The notes below the pieces were generated by a model. That model was not told where the DNA came from. It saw only the letters and a program-made list of their open reading frames with translations, and searched no databases. This document shows positions 1 to 8,447 of a stretch of DNA of 64,000 bases, piece after piece. The stretch is taken from NCBI RefSeq assembly GCF_014641075.1, contig NZ_BMHP01000001.1:2162171-2226170 (forward strand). The letters are read 5' to 3'. Position 1 is the stretch's first letter, and each line of letters begins with the position of its first letter. Source of the DNA: Paenibacillus nasutitermitis. Its GTDB lineage: Bacteria > Bacillota > Bacilli > Paenibacillales > Paenibacillaceae. A program made the position numbers and the translations under genes.

Positions 1-1
1 C

Positions 2-2143
2 CGCGGGGTCGGTTGGGGGGACCGGTTGTGGGACTGGGTGCAGCCGCGGTTTCACGGCTTCGAGACGAAGCTGCCGGAGGCCGAGGATAAGCCGGTCTGC
101 TATCGGTATTTACTGGGTCGCGGCGTTGGCTGCGTCGAGGGCGTATCGCGGCGGCTGGAGAACGGTGTGCTGCCGATTCTTCATGCATCGATTGTCGATG
201 AAGACATTACGTACAGCACCGTATCGTTCGCTTCCTACGAATCGAGCCCGTTGAACGAGCGGACGCTTTTGGGAACGGATTACCTGGTGGCGGACGGCTT
301 CGGCCACGGCCATATGCTGACAGAAGCGCAAACGGAACGCAGGAATGAACGGCTGGAGCGGGAGATGAACCGGGAAGAGGAGACGGTACTGTATTTCCGC
401 GCGGTGGCGACGAATACGGCCAAGGTGCCGCGATACGCCTGGTTTAAAAATCCGATCCCGAACGCTTTCGTTTTGAATAATGACAACCATTACACATTCG
501 ACGACCGGAACGGGTTCGTGAAATTTGCGGACGACCGCATCTGCTGCGTATCCAAGCTGAACGGGCAGCCGCTGACCGAAGAGGAAACCGCGATATTGAT
601 CCTGCCGGGGGAGACGGCCGTCTACGAATTTTATTTGCCGCATCGTCCGATTCCGCAAGCACGTGCCGAGCAGCTAAGCAGACAAAACTTCGACTCACGG
701 CTAGAGGAATGCCGCGCGTTCTGGAACGGCAAGCTCGCCCACGCCGCCCGCATCAAGGTGCCGGAACGGCGTCTGGACGAGATGATCCGTGCCGGCTTGC
801 TGCATCTTGATCTCATCGCCTACGGTTCGGAACCGGACGGAACGATCGCTCCGATGATTGGCGTCTATACGGCGATCGGCTCGGAGAGCTCACCGATCGT
901 GCAATTTTTCGATTCGATCGGATGGAGTGATGTGGCGGCGCGGTCTCTTCAATTTTTCCTCGACAAGCAACATGACGACGGCTTCATTCAGAATTTCGGA
1001 GGATATATGCTGGAAACGGGCGCCGCGCTTTGGAGCTTCGGGGAGCACTACCGCTATACGCGGGACGAAACCTGGCTGGCCTCGGTCAAGGAGAAGCTGC
1101 TGAAGGCGTTTGATTATCTGGTTGCCTGGCGCAACCGCAACAAGACCGAGCAGCTCCGTGGTCAAGGATATGGCATGTTGGAAGGGAAGACGGCCGATCC
1201 CGAAGACCCGTTCCGCTCGTTCATGCTGAACGGATACGCATACATCGGGATGAGCCGGCTGGCTGAGATGCTGGCGGCTACCGATCCGGGCTCAGCCGAA
1301 CGCATTGCCGTAGAGGCGGCCGAGCTTAAGGCGGATATTCGAGCGGGCTTCTTCCGTGCATTGGCGTTGTCGCCGGTCGTTCCGCTGGCCGACGGCAGCT
1401 GGGTGCCGACCGCGCCGCCTTGGGTCGAGCATCGAGGACCGTTATCCTTGTACGCCGAAAGCGCCAAATGGCTGACGCACGCCTCGATGGTCCTTCGCGA
1501 TTCGCTGCTCGGCCCGCTGTATCTCGTCTTCCAGGAAGTGCTGGCAGCCGACGAGCCGGCCGCCGAGTTCCTGCTCCAGTTCCATAACGAGCTGATGTGC
1601 AGCCGTAATGTGGCGTTCAGCCAGCCCTATTACAGCATTCACCCGTTCGTGCATCTTCAGCGCGGCGAAGTGAAGCCATTCCTGAAGGCGTACTACAACA
1701 GCTTCACCGGATTGGCCGATCGGGAAACATATACCTTCTGGGAGCATTATTTCCACGCCAGCCCGCATAAGACGCACGAAGAAGCCTGGTTCCTGATGCA
1801 AACCCGCTGTATGCTCTATAAAGAAGACGGACAGACCTTGAACCTGCTGCCTGGCGTTCCGAGAAAATGGCTCGAGCACGGCAAGGAGATTGAACTGAAC
1901 GGGGTCGCCACTTACTTCGGACCTGTCAACCTGCATGTAGAATCGCAGCTTGAAAAAGGGGTGATATTTGCCACGATCAAATGTGCGACGAATCGCAAAC
2001 CGCAGACGGTGCGCCTGCGCCTTCCTCATCCGGAAGGAAGGAAACCGCGAAGCGTAACCGGTACGGGGGTCCGTATAACCGAACAGGAGACAGTAACGGT
2101 CGATTCGTTCGACGGCAGTGTCAAGATCGAATTGCATTTCTGA
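2..2143 (+). CDS. Six-hairpin (alpha/alpha-barrel) glycosidase-like protein, 5' end outside window
   Basis: The reading frame is open to the left edge (codons readable from base 2), so the TTG at 26 is probably internal and the true start lies upstream. The visible part is over 700 residues. The second half reads like an alpha/alpha-toroid glycosidase: aromatic and acidic helices such as WSFGEHYRYTRDETW, then HPFVHLQRGE, TYTFWEHYFHAS and EEAWFLMQTRCMLYKEDG. It is followed by the C-terminal beta-sandwich signature LLPGVPRKWL and GVATYFGPVNL, usual in six-hairpin glycosidases and rhamnosidase-like enzymes. No signal peptide can be judged because the N terminus is missing. The substrate is unknown; the neighbouring AraC remnant and secreted glycosidase suggest plant or bacterial polysaccharide use. 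Confidence 0.8.
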   Translation, partial: RGVGWGDRLWDWVQPRFHGFETKLPEAEDKPVCYRYLLGRGVGCVEGVSRRLENGVLPILHASIVDEDITYSTVSFASYESSPLNERTLLGTDYLVADGFGHGHMLTEAQTERRNERLEREMNREEETVLYFRAVATNTAKVPRYAWFKNPIPNAFVLNNDNHYTFDDRNGFVKFADDRICCVSKLNGQPLTEEETAILILPGETAVYEFYLPHRPIPQARAEQLSRQNFDSRLEECRAFWNGKLAHAARIKVPERRLDEMIRAGLLHLDLIAYGSEPDGTIAPMIGVYTAIGSESSPIVQFFDSIGWSDVAARSLQFFLDKQHDDGFIQNFGGYMLETGAALWSFGEHYRYTRDETWLASVKEKLLKAFDYLVAWRNRNKTEQLRGQGYGMLEGKTADPEDPFRSFMLNGYAYIGMSRLAEMLAATDPGSAERIAVEAAELKADIRAGFFRALALSPVVPLADGSWVPTAPPWVEHRGPLSLYAESAKWLTHASMVLRDSLLGPLYLVFQEVLAADEPAAEFLLQFHNELMCSRNVAFSQPYYSIHPFVHLQRGEVKPFLKAYYNSFTGLADRETYTFWEHYFHASPHKTHEEAWFLMQTRCMLYKEDGQTLNLLPGVPRKWLEHGKEIELNGVATYFGPVNLHVESQLEKGVIFATIKCATNRKPQTVRLRLPHPEGRKPRSVTGTGVRITEQETVTVDSFDGSVKIELHF

Positions 2144-2150
2144 TTGCACC

Positions 2151-2284
2151 CGGAATATTCATGAAGAGATTACCCTTCAGATGATGTCCGACAACTTTTC
2201 CATTAATCCAACTTACTTTTCCAGACTGTTCAAAACGGTTACGGGTCAAGGATTGTCAAGTATGTCATGGGCCTGAAAATCTAG
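2151..2284 (+). pseudogene. Remnant of an AraC/YesN-type response regulator HTH domain
   Basis: Just after the glycosidase stop, one frame reads NIHEEITLQMMSDNFSINPT followed by YFSRLFKTVTGQGLS. This is the first part of an AraC-type DNA-binding domain. A one-base shift then continues as KYVMGLKI before a TAG at 2282. No upstream receiver domain or start codon is present, so only about 40 residues of the HTH remain, broken by a frameshift. Such regulators normally sit beside polysaccharide-use genes, in line with the flanking glycosidases. Confidence 0.7.
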
Positions 2285-2317
2285 AAGTTATTCGTTCTTC
2301 CGTGCGGTTATTGAATC
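2284..2317 (+). repeat. Duplicated 3' tail of the downstream secreted glycosidase gene
   Basis: These 34 bases match the end of the gene at 2895-5015 (bases 4985-5018) at 32 of 34 positions and would encode the same C terminus, KLFVLPxGY followed by a stop. The copy abuts the AraC remnant. It is most simply the scar of a deletion or recombination that removed a second, related gene. Confidence 0.7.
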
Positions 2318-2323
2318 GCAAAG

Positions 2324-2368
2324 ATAAAGCGTCGGAGACAGTCTTCTGTCTTGGCGCTTTATTTTTTT
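2324..2368 (+). terminator. Rho-independent terminator
   Basis: A long stem beginning ATAAAGCG and ending CGCTTTAT, with GACAG/CTGTC at the loop (TCTT), is followed directly by a run of T. It sits right after the duplicated gene tail, so it was probably the terminator of the lost gene. Confidence 0.75.
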
Positions 2369-2584
2369 GGACTATGGCATGCTTGTTCACAGAGCATGTT
2401 CAAGGACCACGACTTTACTTTTGTCATCTCTCATGTTTTAAAGCCGCAGGGATAATAGCAATGTCGGACTATCCTGTCTTCTTTTGAGGCAGGCTGGTCT
2501 TATTTTGTTGTAGAAATTCGAGTTTGTTTCAGATTGCTACAGTAAGCGTTTCGATTGTCGGATGTCAGTGAAGGGGAGTATTGA

Positions 2585-2615
2585 TATAATAAAGTTGGAT
2601 TTGGAAGCGGTTTCA
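2585..2615 (+). promoter_or_regulatory. Promoter -10 element with overlapping cre-like site
   Basis: TATAAT at 2585-2590 is followed by TGGAAGCGGTTTCA at 2602-2615. The latter fits the CcpA catabolite-responsive element (TGWAANCGNTNWCA) with one mismatch. A cre just downstream of a -10 box is a typical roadblock or repression position. It would put the secreted glycosidase at 2895 under glucose repression, although about 280 bases of leader lie between. No convincing -35 was found. Confidence 0.45.
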
Positions 2616-2723
2616 ATGACTCTCGCAATCTTGCCCCTAAACTATCCTGCCAAACATTCGATTCTAGGCTGACGCAAGATTACTGCGATTATGTATCGGG
2701 AAGGAGATGGTAGTTATAAAAAT

Positions 2724-2845
2724 ACGGTAAGGCGCTTCATGCGGGAAATGGGCTTCTTGGCTGTCGATCCGGCCCGAACCTGAGCAAGCTTGCCATCAGG
2801 CAAGCTTTATCACGGCGCAAGCCCGTGATTCATCAAATAAACTGA
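2724..2845 (+). pseudogene. Possible IS3-family transposase remnant
   Basis: One frame reads TVRRFMREMGFLAVDP; after a frameshift another reads GPNLSK and then LAIRQALSRRKPVIHQIN to a stop. The MREMG...(P)GPNLSK pattern resembles the stretch between the HTH and the catalytic core of IS3-family OrfB proteins. The remainder is not recognisable. The stretch contains two back-to-back hairpins (2786-2829). Confidence 0.4.
2786..2829 (+). other. Two tandem hairpins in the leader of the secreted glycosidase gene
   Basis: AAGCTTGCC-ATCA-GGCAAGCTT at 2786-2807 is a perfect nine-base stem. It is followed at once by ATCACGG-N7-CCGTGAT at 2809-2829. Neither is followed by a T run, so they are not obvious terminators. 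They lie 65 bases before the gene start and could affect mRNA stability. Confidence 0.5.
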
Positions 2846-2894
2846 CTACATCTTTGTAGCACCGTTTTCGGACTTTCAAAGTAAAGGAGACGAT

Positions 2895-5015
2895 ATGATG
2901 AGAAGAAGTGTCATGGCTGTTTTTGTCGCGGTGTTATGTCTGGTTGTGTTTTATTCGCAGGCGAGTGCCTATGTCCCAACGATTACCCCGTTTCCAATCG
3001 GCGTCTATTGGTCGCCGGATTCCGATCATACGACAGATGCGCGGTATAAGGAAATTAAGGATATGAACGCCAACGTCGTGTTTGCCTCGAATGGCATGGA
3101 TACATTCAATGAGGTGGACGCTGCGCTTACCCATGCTGCCAACAATGGTTTGGTTGTCATAGCTTATGATCAGAGAATGGCGTGGAGGACTAATGTAGTG
3201 TCCCAGACCAGCACAGGGGCCGGGCTGTATGTTCGGAACAATAATCCGCTCGGCCAAACGTTTAAAACGCCAAGCGGCACGGGCTGGGCGCTTAACACCG
3301 TTGAGCTCTGCATCGACAAAAGATTTTGGCCGTCCGGCACAACGTTAACGCTCTCGATTTACGACAGTCCGAGCAAAACGACGTTGATTGGAAACTCTTC
3401 GATTACGGGTCCGGTAAGCACGGATTTCCCGGTATTCGATATTTCCAAAGCCATTAACTCCAATTCCACCTATTACATGGAGTTGACCAGCAGCAGTCCG
3501 AATAACGTAGGTTGGGTAACGACAAGTCTTGGCAATGCTTATGCCGACGGCCAATTGTACGAGAACGGTGTCGCGGCCGCCAAAGACCTGTACTTCAAAG
3601 CTTCCTTTTCCCAATTGACATACAACGACGGCGGACAGCCTTCCAACGCGGATATCGACGATATTGCCAACCACTATAAAACCAATGCCTCTTTGCAGGG
3701 CTACAATATTTTCGATGAACCGTCTATCGGCATGATGACGCGCATTCAAGACACTATGACGAGATTCAGGCAAACCGATCCGAATCATATGACCTTCGTG
3801 AATCTGTCGCCTTCGAACGCCTCGCCGACGGCACAAGGACTAACGGAGCAGACAGGTGCTTATGTCACTTCCGCCCAGCCATTGGGACAAACTTTCAAGA
3901 CCAAGCCTAGTCAAACGACGATTTCCACGATTCAGATGTGGATTGACAGCACCCAGTGGTCCACAAACGAAAATTTAACTTTGTCGCTTTGGGACTCGCC
4001 TTCCAAAACAAGCTTGGTCGCCCAGAATACGCTGAATGGCGCATCCAACAATTGGGTTGTGTTCACTTTAAACGCCAGTGTAAGTCCAAACACCTCCTAC
4101 TATTTCGAACTTACCCATAATGGTGGAGGAAACAATTCGGTCGGATGGGTGATTCGTTCCTTGACCGGCGCCGATTGGATCAACGACGGTACAGCGTATG
4201 TTGCAGGCACGCCTGTAGATGCCGATTTTTGGTTTACCATCGACCAGAATATACAGGGCGGCACGTATGAGGACTACGTTTATCGCTGGGTCAGCAAATC
4301 ACCGGATGTACTCGTTTACGATCATTATCCGTTCCTGGTGGGCGGGGGAATGACAAGCGATTATTTCAACAATCTCGAGATCATCAGACGTCAGGCTTTG
4401 GCGGGCGGAGTCGATTTCTGGTCCTTTATCCAGTCCATCGGCATTACCGATTATTTAAGGGTTCCCAATGAGACGGAAATGAGGTATCAGATCTATACGA
4501 ACCTTACTTACGGAGCAAAAGGGTATATCTACTTTACGTATTGGACGCCGTCGTCGGCGGGAGGGGAGAATTTTCATGACGGGCTCATTTTACCGGACGG
4601 CACGAAAAATGCTTCCTATACGTGGGCGCAAACGTTGAATGCCGAAGTATTGCAGCTGGGTCCCAAGCTCATGTCGCTGACTTCACAGGCGGTCTATCAC
4701 ACAGGAACGCTGCCGAACAACACTAATGCGCTTCCCGTAAGCTTTTTCATGCAGCCTGCCAATACGGCGGAACCGCTCGTGTTCGGTTACTTTACAGATG
4801 GCAGCGGGCGCAAGTATGTGATGGTCACGAATAGGGATATCACCAACTCAAGAACGGTTTCGTTCTCGCTCTCCCCGCTTCCGAGCGCAATGAAAGAAAT
4901 ATCGAAGGTGACCGGGGCGGAAGTCGCTACCAATTACAATAGTACGACAGGGCAAATGTCCGCAACCTTCGCGCCGGGCGAAGGGAAGTTATTCGTTCTC
5001 CCGAGCGGTTATTGA
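2895..5015 (+). CDS. Secreted glycoside-hydrolase-like protein with duplicated inserted domain
   Basis: The start ATG follows AAAGGAGA at the right distance (ATG at 2898 is an alternative). Residues 1-26 form a signal peptide (MMRRSVMAVFVAVLCLVVFY, cleavage near ASA), so the 706-residue product is exported. The frame resembles a TIM barrel: PIGVYWSPDSDH, NVVFASNGMD, YNIFDEPS (a likely catalytic Glu), LVYDHYPF and FWSFIQSIG. Inserted into it are two related domains of about 135 residues, near residues 104-237 and 317-452, sharing PLGQTFKT, LTLS(I/L)(Y/W)DSPSKT, VGWV and a final DxxF/W. These look like jelly-roll carbohydrate-binding modules. The exact family and substrate are unknown; polysaccharide degradation is inferred. 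A cre-like site lies upstream. Confidence 0.75.
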   Translation: MMRRSVMAVFVAVLCLVVFYSQASAYVPTITPFPIGVYWSPDSDHTTDARYKEIKDMNANVVFASNGMDTFNEVDAALTHAANNGLVVIAYDQRMAWRTNVVSQTSTGAGLYVRNNNPLGQTFKTPSGTGWALNTVELCIDKRFWPSGTTLTLSIYDSPSKTTLIGNSSITGPVSTDFPVFDISKAINSNSTYYMELTSSSPNNVGWVTTSLGNAYADGQLYENGVAAAKDLYFKASFSQLTYNDGGQPSNADIDDIANHYKTNASLQGYNIFDEPSIGMMTRIQDTMTRFRQTDPNHMTFVNLSPSNASPTAQGLTEQTGAYVTSAQPLGQTFKTKPSQTTISTIQMWIDSTQWSTNENLTLSLWDSPSKTSLVAQNTLNGASNNWVVFTLNASVSPNTSYYFELTHNGGGNNSVGWVIRSLTGADWINDGTAYVAGTPVDADFWFTIDQNIQGGTYEDYVYRWVSKSPDVLVYDHYPFLVGGGMTSDYFNNLEIIRRQALAGGVDFWSFIQSIGITDYLRVPNETEMRYQIYTNLTYGAKGYIYFTYWTPSSAGGENFHDGLILPDGTKNASYTWAQTLNAEVLQLGPKLMSLTSQAVYHTGTLPNNTNALPVSFFMQPANTAEPLVFGYFTDGSGRKYVMVTNRDITNSRTVSFSLSPLPSAMKEISKVTGAEVATNYNSTTGQMSATFAPGEGKLFVLPSGY

Positions 5016-5091
5016 ATCTTTAAAGCCATCTTTCATGCTTAACGATAAATTTGAAAACGTAGTGTTTCAGGTTTGGGAGATTCGGGATTTA

Positions 5092-5130
5092 CCGACAAGG
5101 GGAGAGACTCAGATGTCATCCCCTTGTCGG
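5092..5130 (+). terminator. Hairpin after the secreted glycosidase
   Basis: A perfect 12-base stem (CCGACAAGGGGA / TCCCCTTGTCGG) encloses a 15-base loop. The following TTGAAGTT is only weakly T-rich, so termination is likely but not certain. Confidence 0.6.
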
Positions 5131-5210
5131 TTGAAGTTGCCGGCACGCCTAGGCGGTCTAGGTAACATAGAGGGAGGATGATGGAATAAGAAGTCTTTGC
5201 AGTAAGTGCA

Positions 5211-5219
5211 TGGTATACT
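5211..5219 (+). promoter_or_regulatory. Extended -10 promoter element
   Basis: TGGTATACT fits an extended -10 (TGnTATACT), about 110 bases before the phosphotransferase gene. No clear -35 was found, which is common for extended -10 promoters. Confidence 0.4.
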
Positions 5220-5328
5220 AAAGTGTAATTTATTTAAAGGGGTTGATAAGGATGCGTTTATCAAATAAATTTGTGACTAGTTTTAATTATTCTTCACCCT
5301 AATCCAATTTACTTTGAGGAGAAATTAA

Positions 5329-6222
5329 ATGTTAAAAATCGACGTAGATTTAGTTTCGAAGTTAATAAACAGCCAATTTCCGCAGTGGTCTGATTTAGAA
5401 ATCAAGCCTGTTAAAAAAAGTGGGAATGATAATCGAACGTTTCACTTAGGTAAAAGCATGAGCGTTAGGTTACCAAGTGATGAAGCCTATGTTCCCCAAG
5501 TTGAAAAAGAGCAAAAGTGGTTACCCATTTTAGCCAAGCATCTTTCTATACCAATATCTGAACCCTTGGCTAAAGGAGAACCAAGTGAATATTACTCATA
5601 TCCTTGGTCTGTTAACAAATGGTTGGATGGAGAGACATTAACGTTAGAAAATATAGATGATTTAAATCAATTTGCAAATGATTTGGGTAAATTATTAGTT
5701 GAATTACAATCTTTTGACGCCAGTGGAGGCCCCTTAGCTGGGGAACATAACTTTTATCGAGGCGGTGATATTGCTGTATACGATGATGAGTGCAGAGCTG
5801 CCATTAATAATAATATAAATACTTTTGACAAAGTCTTATTGGAAGGAATCTGGGAATTGGCATTAGCTTCAAAATGGTCTGGTGAACCAGTTTGGGTCCA
5901 TGGTGATATAGCACCTGGTAATATATTAATTAAAAATGGTAAATTGTGTGCGCTTATTGATTTTGGAATATTGGGTGTAGGAGACCCTTCTTGCGATGCT
6001 GCAATGGCATGGACTTTTTTTGATGAAAGTAGCAGAAAGATATTTAAGAATGCATTGAATTTTGATCAAGAAACTTGGAACAGAGCAAGAGGTTGGGCTT
6101 TATGGAAGGCTTTAATAACCTACGATTATCATAAACAATCTGACAAAATAATTGCAGATGAATCATGTAATATTATTAATGTAATCCTTAATGATTACGA
6201 AACTGAAAGATTAAGGCATTAA
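5329..6222 (+). CDS. Aminoglycoside phosphotransferase-family kinase
   Basis: The 297-residue protein has the kinase-like fold of APH enzymes. The Brenner-type motif HGDIAPGN (His191, Asp193, Asn198) is followed by LIDFG with the metal-binding Asp near 211, and the N-terminal lobe contains NRTFHLGKSMSVRLP. It would transfer phosphate from ATP to a small hydroxylated substrate; aminoglycoside, macrolide or a metabolite cannot be told apart from sequence. Its start follows GAGGAG. The gene is clearly more AT-rich than the surrounding glycosidase genes, has its own promoter and terminator, and probably arrived by transfer. Resistance is possible but not shown. Confidence 0.85.
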   Translation: MLKIDVDLVSKLINSQFPQWSDLEIKPVKKSGNDNRTFHLGKSMSVRLPSDEAYVPQVEKEQKWLPILAKHLSIPISEPLAKGEPSEYYSYPWSVNKWLDGETLTLENIDDLNQFANDLGKLLVELQSFDASGGPLAGEHNFYRGGDIAVYDDECRAAINNNINTFDKVLLEGIWELALASKWSGEPVWVHGDIAPGNILIKNGKLCALIDFGILGVGDPSCDAAMAWTFFDESSRKIFKNALNFDQETWNRARGWALWKALITYDYHKQSDKIIADESCNIINVILNDYETERLRH

Positions 6223-6257
6223 TATAGACATATTTATTGCATTAACAGAAGACTTTG

Positions 6258-6294
6258 AGTGGAGCAGCATGCCGTGGCAACTGCTCCACTTTTT
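6258..6294 (+). terminator. Rho-independent terminator after the phosphotransferase
   Basis: AGTGGAGCAG pairs with CTGCTCCACT over a 13-base loop and is followed by TTTTT. It lies 36 bases after the stop codon. Confidence 0.8.
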
Positions 6295-6401
6295 AACTAA
6301 CCGGAAGGAAGCGATATTCAGTTGGTGCACCGTGGTCGCAGGAGTCAGTCTAACGGGTAACGGGAGGGCTCAAACGCACCAAAATTCATCGACCTGCGCG
6401 A

Positions 6402-6506
6402 CTATGTCTGTGGGGCGAAGCCTTCGAAGGCATCTCGGAACAGCTCCTCAAGCAGTTCATTTTTATCCTTATAGTGAAAATAGAACGTGCTGCGATTGTG
6501 ACTTTA
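6402..6506 (-). pseudogene. TetR-family regulator fragment
   Basis: Read on the minus strand this stretch encodes SHNRSTFYFHYKDKNELLEE and then LFRDAFEGFAPQT before a TAG. RSTFYFHYKDKxELL is the recognition-helix end of a TetR N-terminal HTH. The first helices and the ligand-binding domain are absent, and the upstream part runs directly into an ArsR fragment. It is a short remnant, not a gene. Confidence 0.7.
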
Positions 6507-6616
6507 AAGCATCACATTTAACGAATAATAAATCCATTGGCTCCGGCGAGACTCATTGATAAGTCCGCCGGATAATATTTTTTTCAAGTGCTGACTGACG
6601 TTGGATTGTGCCGCTT
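6504..6616 (-). pseudogene. ArsR/SmtB-family regulator fragment
   Basis: The minus strand reads AAQSNVSQHLKKILSGGLI and then NESRRSQWIYYSLNVML before TAA. This is the recognition helix and wing of an ArsR-type repressor; the N-terminal half is lost, and a stop precedes the fragment in frame. It abuts the TetR fragment, so the two relics were joined by deletion. It is a different protein from the intact ArsR at 8707. Confidence 0.7.
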
Positions 6617-6756
6617 AGCTGCTTTTAATTTATAGAAATAGAAATGTAAGTGGATCTTGAATATTCCATAGTTCGTTTCGAATACCAAAAGGCACGATTG
6701 GGCAGCGTTCTTGAATGACTTCACAACGTATAACTAATATATTGGTTTAAATAAAT

Positions 6757-6775
6757 TACTTGAATTTTTCAACTA
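6757..6775. promoter_or_regulatory. Palindromic operator upstream of the MarR gene
   Basis: TACTTGAATTTTTCAACTA, centred on TTGAA/TTCAA, matches the site at 7278-7296 in 18 of 19 bases. One copy precedes the MarR gene and the other precedes the flavin monooxygenase gene, as expected if MarR controls both units. Confidence 0.6.
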
Positions 6776-6806
6776 ATAACAGTATAACAATAGTAGAGGT
6801 GATCCT

Positions 6807-7244
6807 GTGGAAGATGTAAGGTTGTTGTTTCAGCAGATCTATAAACAATTTGGGATGTTAAATAAGAATTGTTGTACGGTTGGCGGGCAAGACGTTTCGT
6901 TGATTCAAAGCCAGATCCTGTATGAAATCGATCGGCAGCATCAACCATCCATGCAGCAAATTGCTCACTCACTCGGATTGGATATTACGGCATTTAGCCA
7001 TCAGATCCAAACCTTGGTTCGCAAAAACTTAGTAGCCAAGAAACCCTCTGAAACAGATAAGAGGGTGTCGATACTTTATTTGACGACAGAGGGAAAATTC
7101 GTTGCTACTGTAATCGATCAGCAAGTAAACGGGTACTTGACTCAAATATTTGAAGGTATATCTGACAAGGATAAGGAGAACGTTATTCAAGGATTGAGAA
7201 TTCTTAACGATTCGATGAAAAAGGTTCCTGTTTGTTGCAGATAG
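6807..7244 (+). CDS. MarR-family regulator with Cys-Cys pairs (arsenic cluster)
   Basis: The 145-residue protein starts with GTG after AGAGGTGAT. It has a winged-helix MarR fold: QIAHSLGLDITAFSHQIQTL as HTH and KKPSETDKRVSILYLTTEG as wing. Two adjacent cysteine pairs stand out, Cys22-Cys23 near the N terminus and Cys143-Cys144 just before the final Arg, which suggests sensing of trivalent arsenicals, soft metals or oxidants. It is transcribed towards the flavin monooxygenase, with the same palindrome in front of both genes. That it responds to arsenic is an inference from the cysteines and the neighbours arsR and arsM. Confidence 0.8.
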   Translation: MEDVRLLFQQIYKQFGMLNKNCCTVGGQDVSLIQSQILYEIDRQHQPSMQQIAHSLGLDITAFSHQIQTLVRKNLVAKKPSETDKRVSILYLTTEGKFVATVIDQQVNGYLTQIFEGISDKDKENVIQGLRILNDSMKKVPVCCR

Positions 7245-7277
7245 TTCAGGAGAGAGCGAATGCTTCTCTTTCTCCAA

Positions 7278-7296
7278 TACTTGAAATTTTCAACTA
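7278..7296. promoter_or_regulatory. Palindromic operator upstream of the flavin monooxygenase gene
   Basis: TACTTGAAATTTTCAACTA is a near-perfect dyad and almost identical to the site before the MarR gene. It ends about 20 bases before the start codon, a position suited to repression. Confidence 0.6.
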
Positions 7297-7317
7297 TTTA
7301 TTGAAGGGGTGATATGC

Positions 7318-8379
7318 ATGATAGATCAATTTGATGTTATTGTTATTGGCGGGGGGCAAGCTGGACTTGCATCTGGATATCATTTGCAGAGAAGAGGCAT
7401 TCGCTTCATCATTTTGGAATCGCAACCGCTGGCAGTGGGGTCTTGGCCGCATTATTACGAAAGTCTCAAGCTATTCTCCCCGGCTGAGTTATCTTCACTT
7501 CCAGGAATGAAGTTCCCTGGGCAATCGGATCGTTATCCACTGAGAGATGAAGTCATCCAGTACTTTAAGCACTACAAAGAAAACTTCAAGCTACCGGTGG
7601 AGACAAATCAGCGGGTTGCCAAGGTTTTGAAAGAAGACGGGTATTTCTCCGTCTATACGGCAGAAGGCAAAGTATTTCGATCCAAAGCGGTGATTAATGC
7701 ATCCGGGAACTTCCGCAACCCGTATACTCCGGTTATCCCGGGACAAGAGCTCTACGAAGGAAGGACGCTTCATTCTTCCGCGTACCGAAGCCCGGAAGCC
7801 TTTGAAGGTCAGCGCGTGGTTGTCGTTGGTCGCGGTAATTCCGCGGTTCAGATTGCCGTGGAGTTGGCTGAAAACTGCAACACAAGTTTAGCCGTTCAAA
7901 GCCCCGTTCAGTTCGTTAAGCAGCTTCTTTTAGGCAAGGATGCGCACTACTGGTTACGCCGGACCGGATTTGATACGTTTCCATTTTGGCGAGTAGGGCT
8001 TTCTGCTCCAAATCCAGGTTCCGTTATCGATTTAGACCGCTATCGGGAGCGCTTGGAGTCGGGTAAACCGTACCAGCAGCAGATGTTTACTGCATTTTCG
8101 AAAGATGGCGTGGTTTGGCCAGATGGAGTATCAGAAAGAGTAGATTCCGTCATTTGGGCGACAGGGTACCGGCCCGGCCTGGAGCACTTAAATGCACTCA
8201 AGGCATTAGATCAGGAGGGCAGGCCTCTTCATCAAGCAGGGGTGAGCATATCAGAGCCAGGCTTATATTATGTAGGATTATATGGGCAACAATCTTTTGC
8301 TTCGGCAACCATACGCGGCGTAGGTGGTGACGCAAGATACGTGATACGCAAGCTATTGCGGCATATTCAAAAATTCTAA
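7318..8379 (+). CDS. FAD/NAD(P)-dependent monooxygenase, ArsO/CzcO-like
   Basis: The protein has the two nucleotide-binding motifs of flavin-containing monooxygenases: VIVIGGGQAGLASG at the N terminus for FAD and VVVVGRGNSAVQIA in the middle for NAD(P)H. The ATG-type motif VIWATGYRPG lies towards the C terminus. I chose ATG 7318 because GAAGGGGTGAT sits about eight bases before it; a GTG at 7309 is weaker. Flavoproteins of this type occur in arsenic operons (often called ArsO) and also as generic oxidoreductases. Its place between a Cys-rich MarR and arsR-arsM points to arsenical or thiol oxidation, but the substrate is unknown. Confidence 0.8.
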   Translation: MIDQFDVIVIGGGQAGLASGYHLQRRGIRFIILESQPLAVGSWPHYYESLKLFSPAELSSLPGMKFPGQSDRYPLRDEVIQYFKHYKENFKLPVETNQRVAKVLKEDGYFSVYTAEGKVFRSKAVINASGNFRNPYTPVIPGQELYEGRTLHSSAYRSPEAFEGQRVVVVGRGNSAVQIAVELAENCNTSLAVQSPVQFVKQLLLGKDAHYWLRRTGFDTFPFWRVGLSAPNPGSVIDLDRYRERLESGKPYQQQMFTAFSKDGVVWPDGVSERVDSVIWATGYRPGLEHLNALKALDQEGRPLHQAGVSISEPGLYYVGLYGQQSFASATIRGVGGDARYVIRKLLRHIQKF

Positions 8380-8426
8380 GACGAATGAGGCATAAAGGAT
8401 TAGAGCTGTAAAACGGTAATACTTAT

Positions 8427-8447
8427 AAATCAGTTTTTAATTGATTA
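8427..8447. promoter_or_regulatory. Probable ArsR operator upstream of the small Cys protein and arsR
   Basis: AAATCA and TGATTA flank an AT-rich centre (AAATCA-N9-TGATTA). The same half-sites appear in the clearer palindrome before arsM at 9088-9107. Confidence 0.45.

Noticed and set aside
1442..2149. Minus-strand frame of 235 codons under the six-hairpin glycosidase
   Set aside because: Shadow of a GC-rich gene; no ribosome binding site and no recognisable protein motif.
2302..2487. 61-codon ORF after the glycosidase tail copy
   Set aside because: It contains the terminator and its T run; the translation is meaningless.
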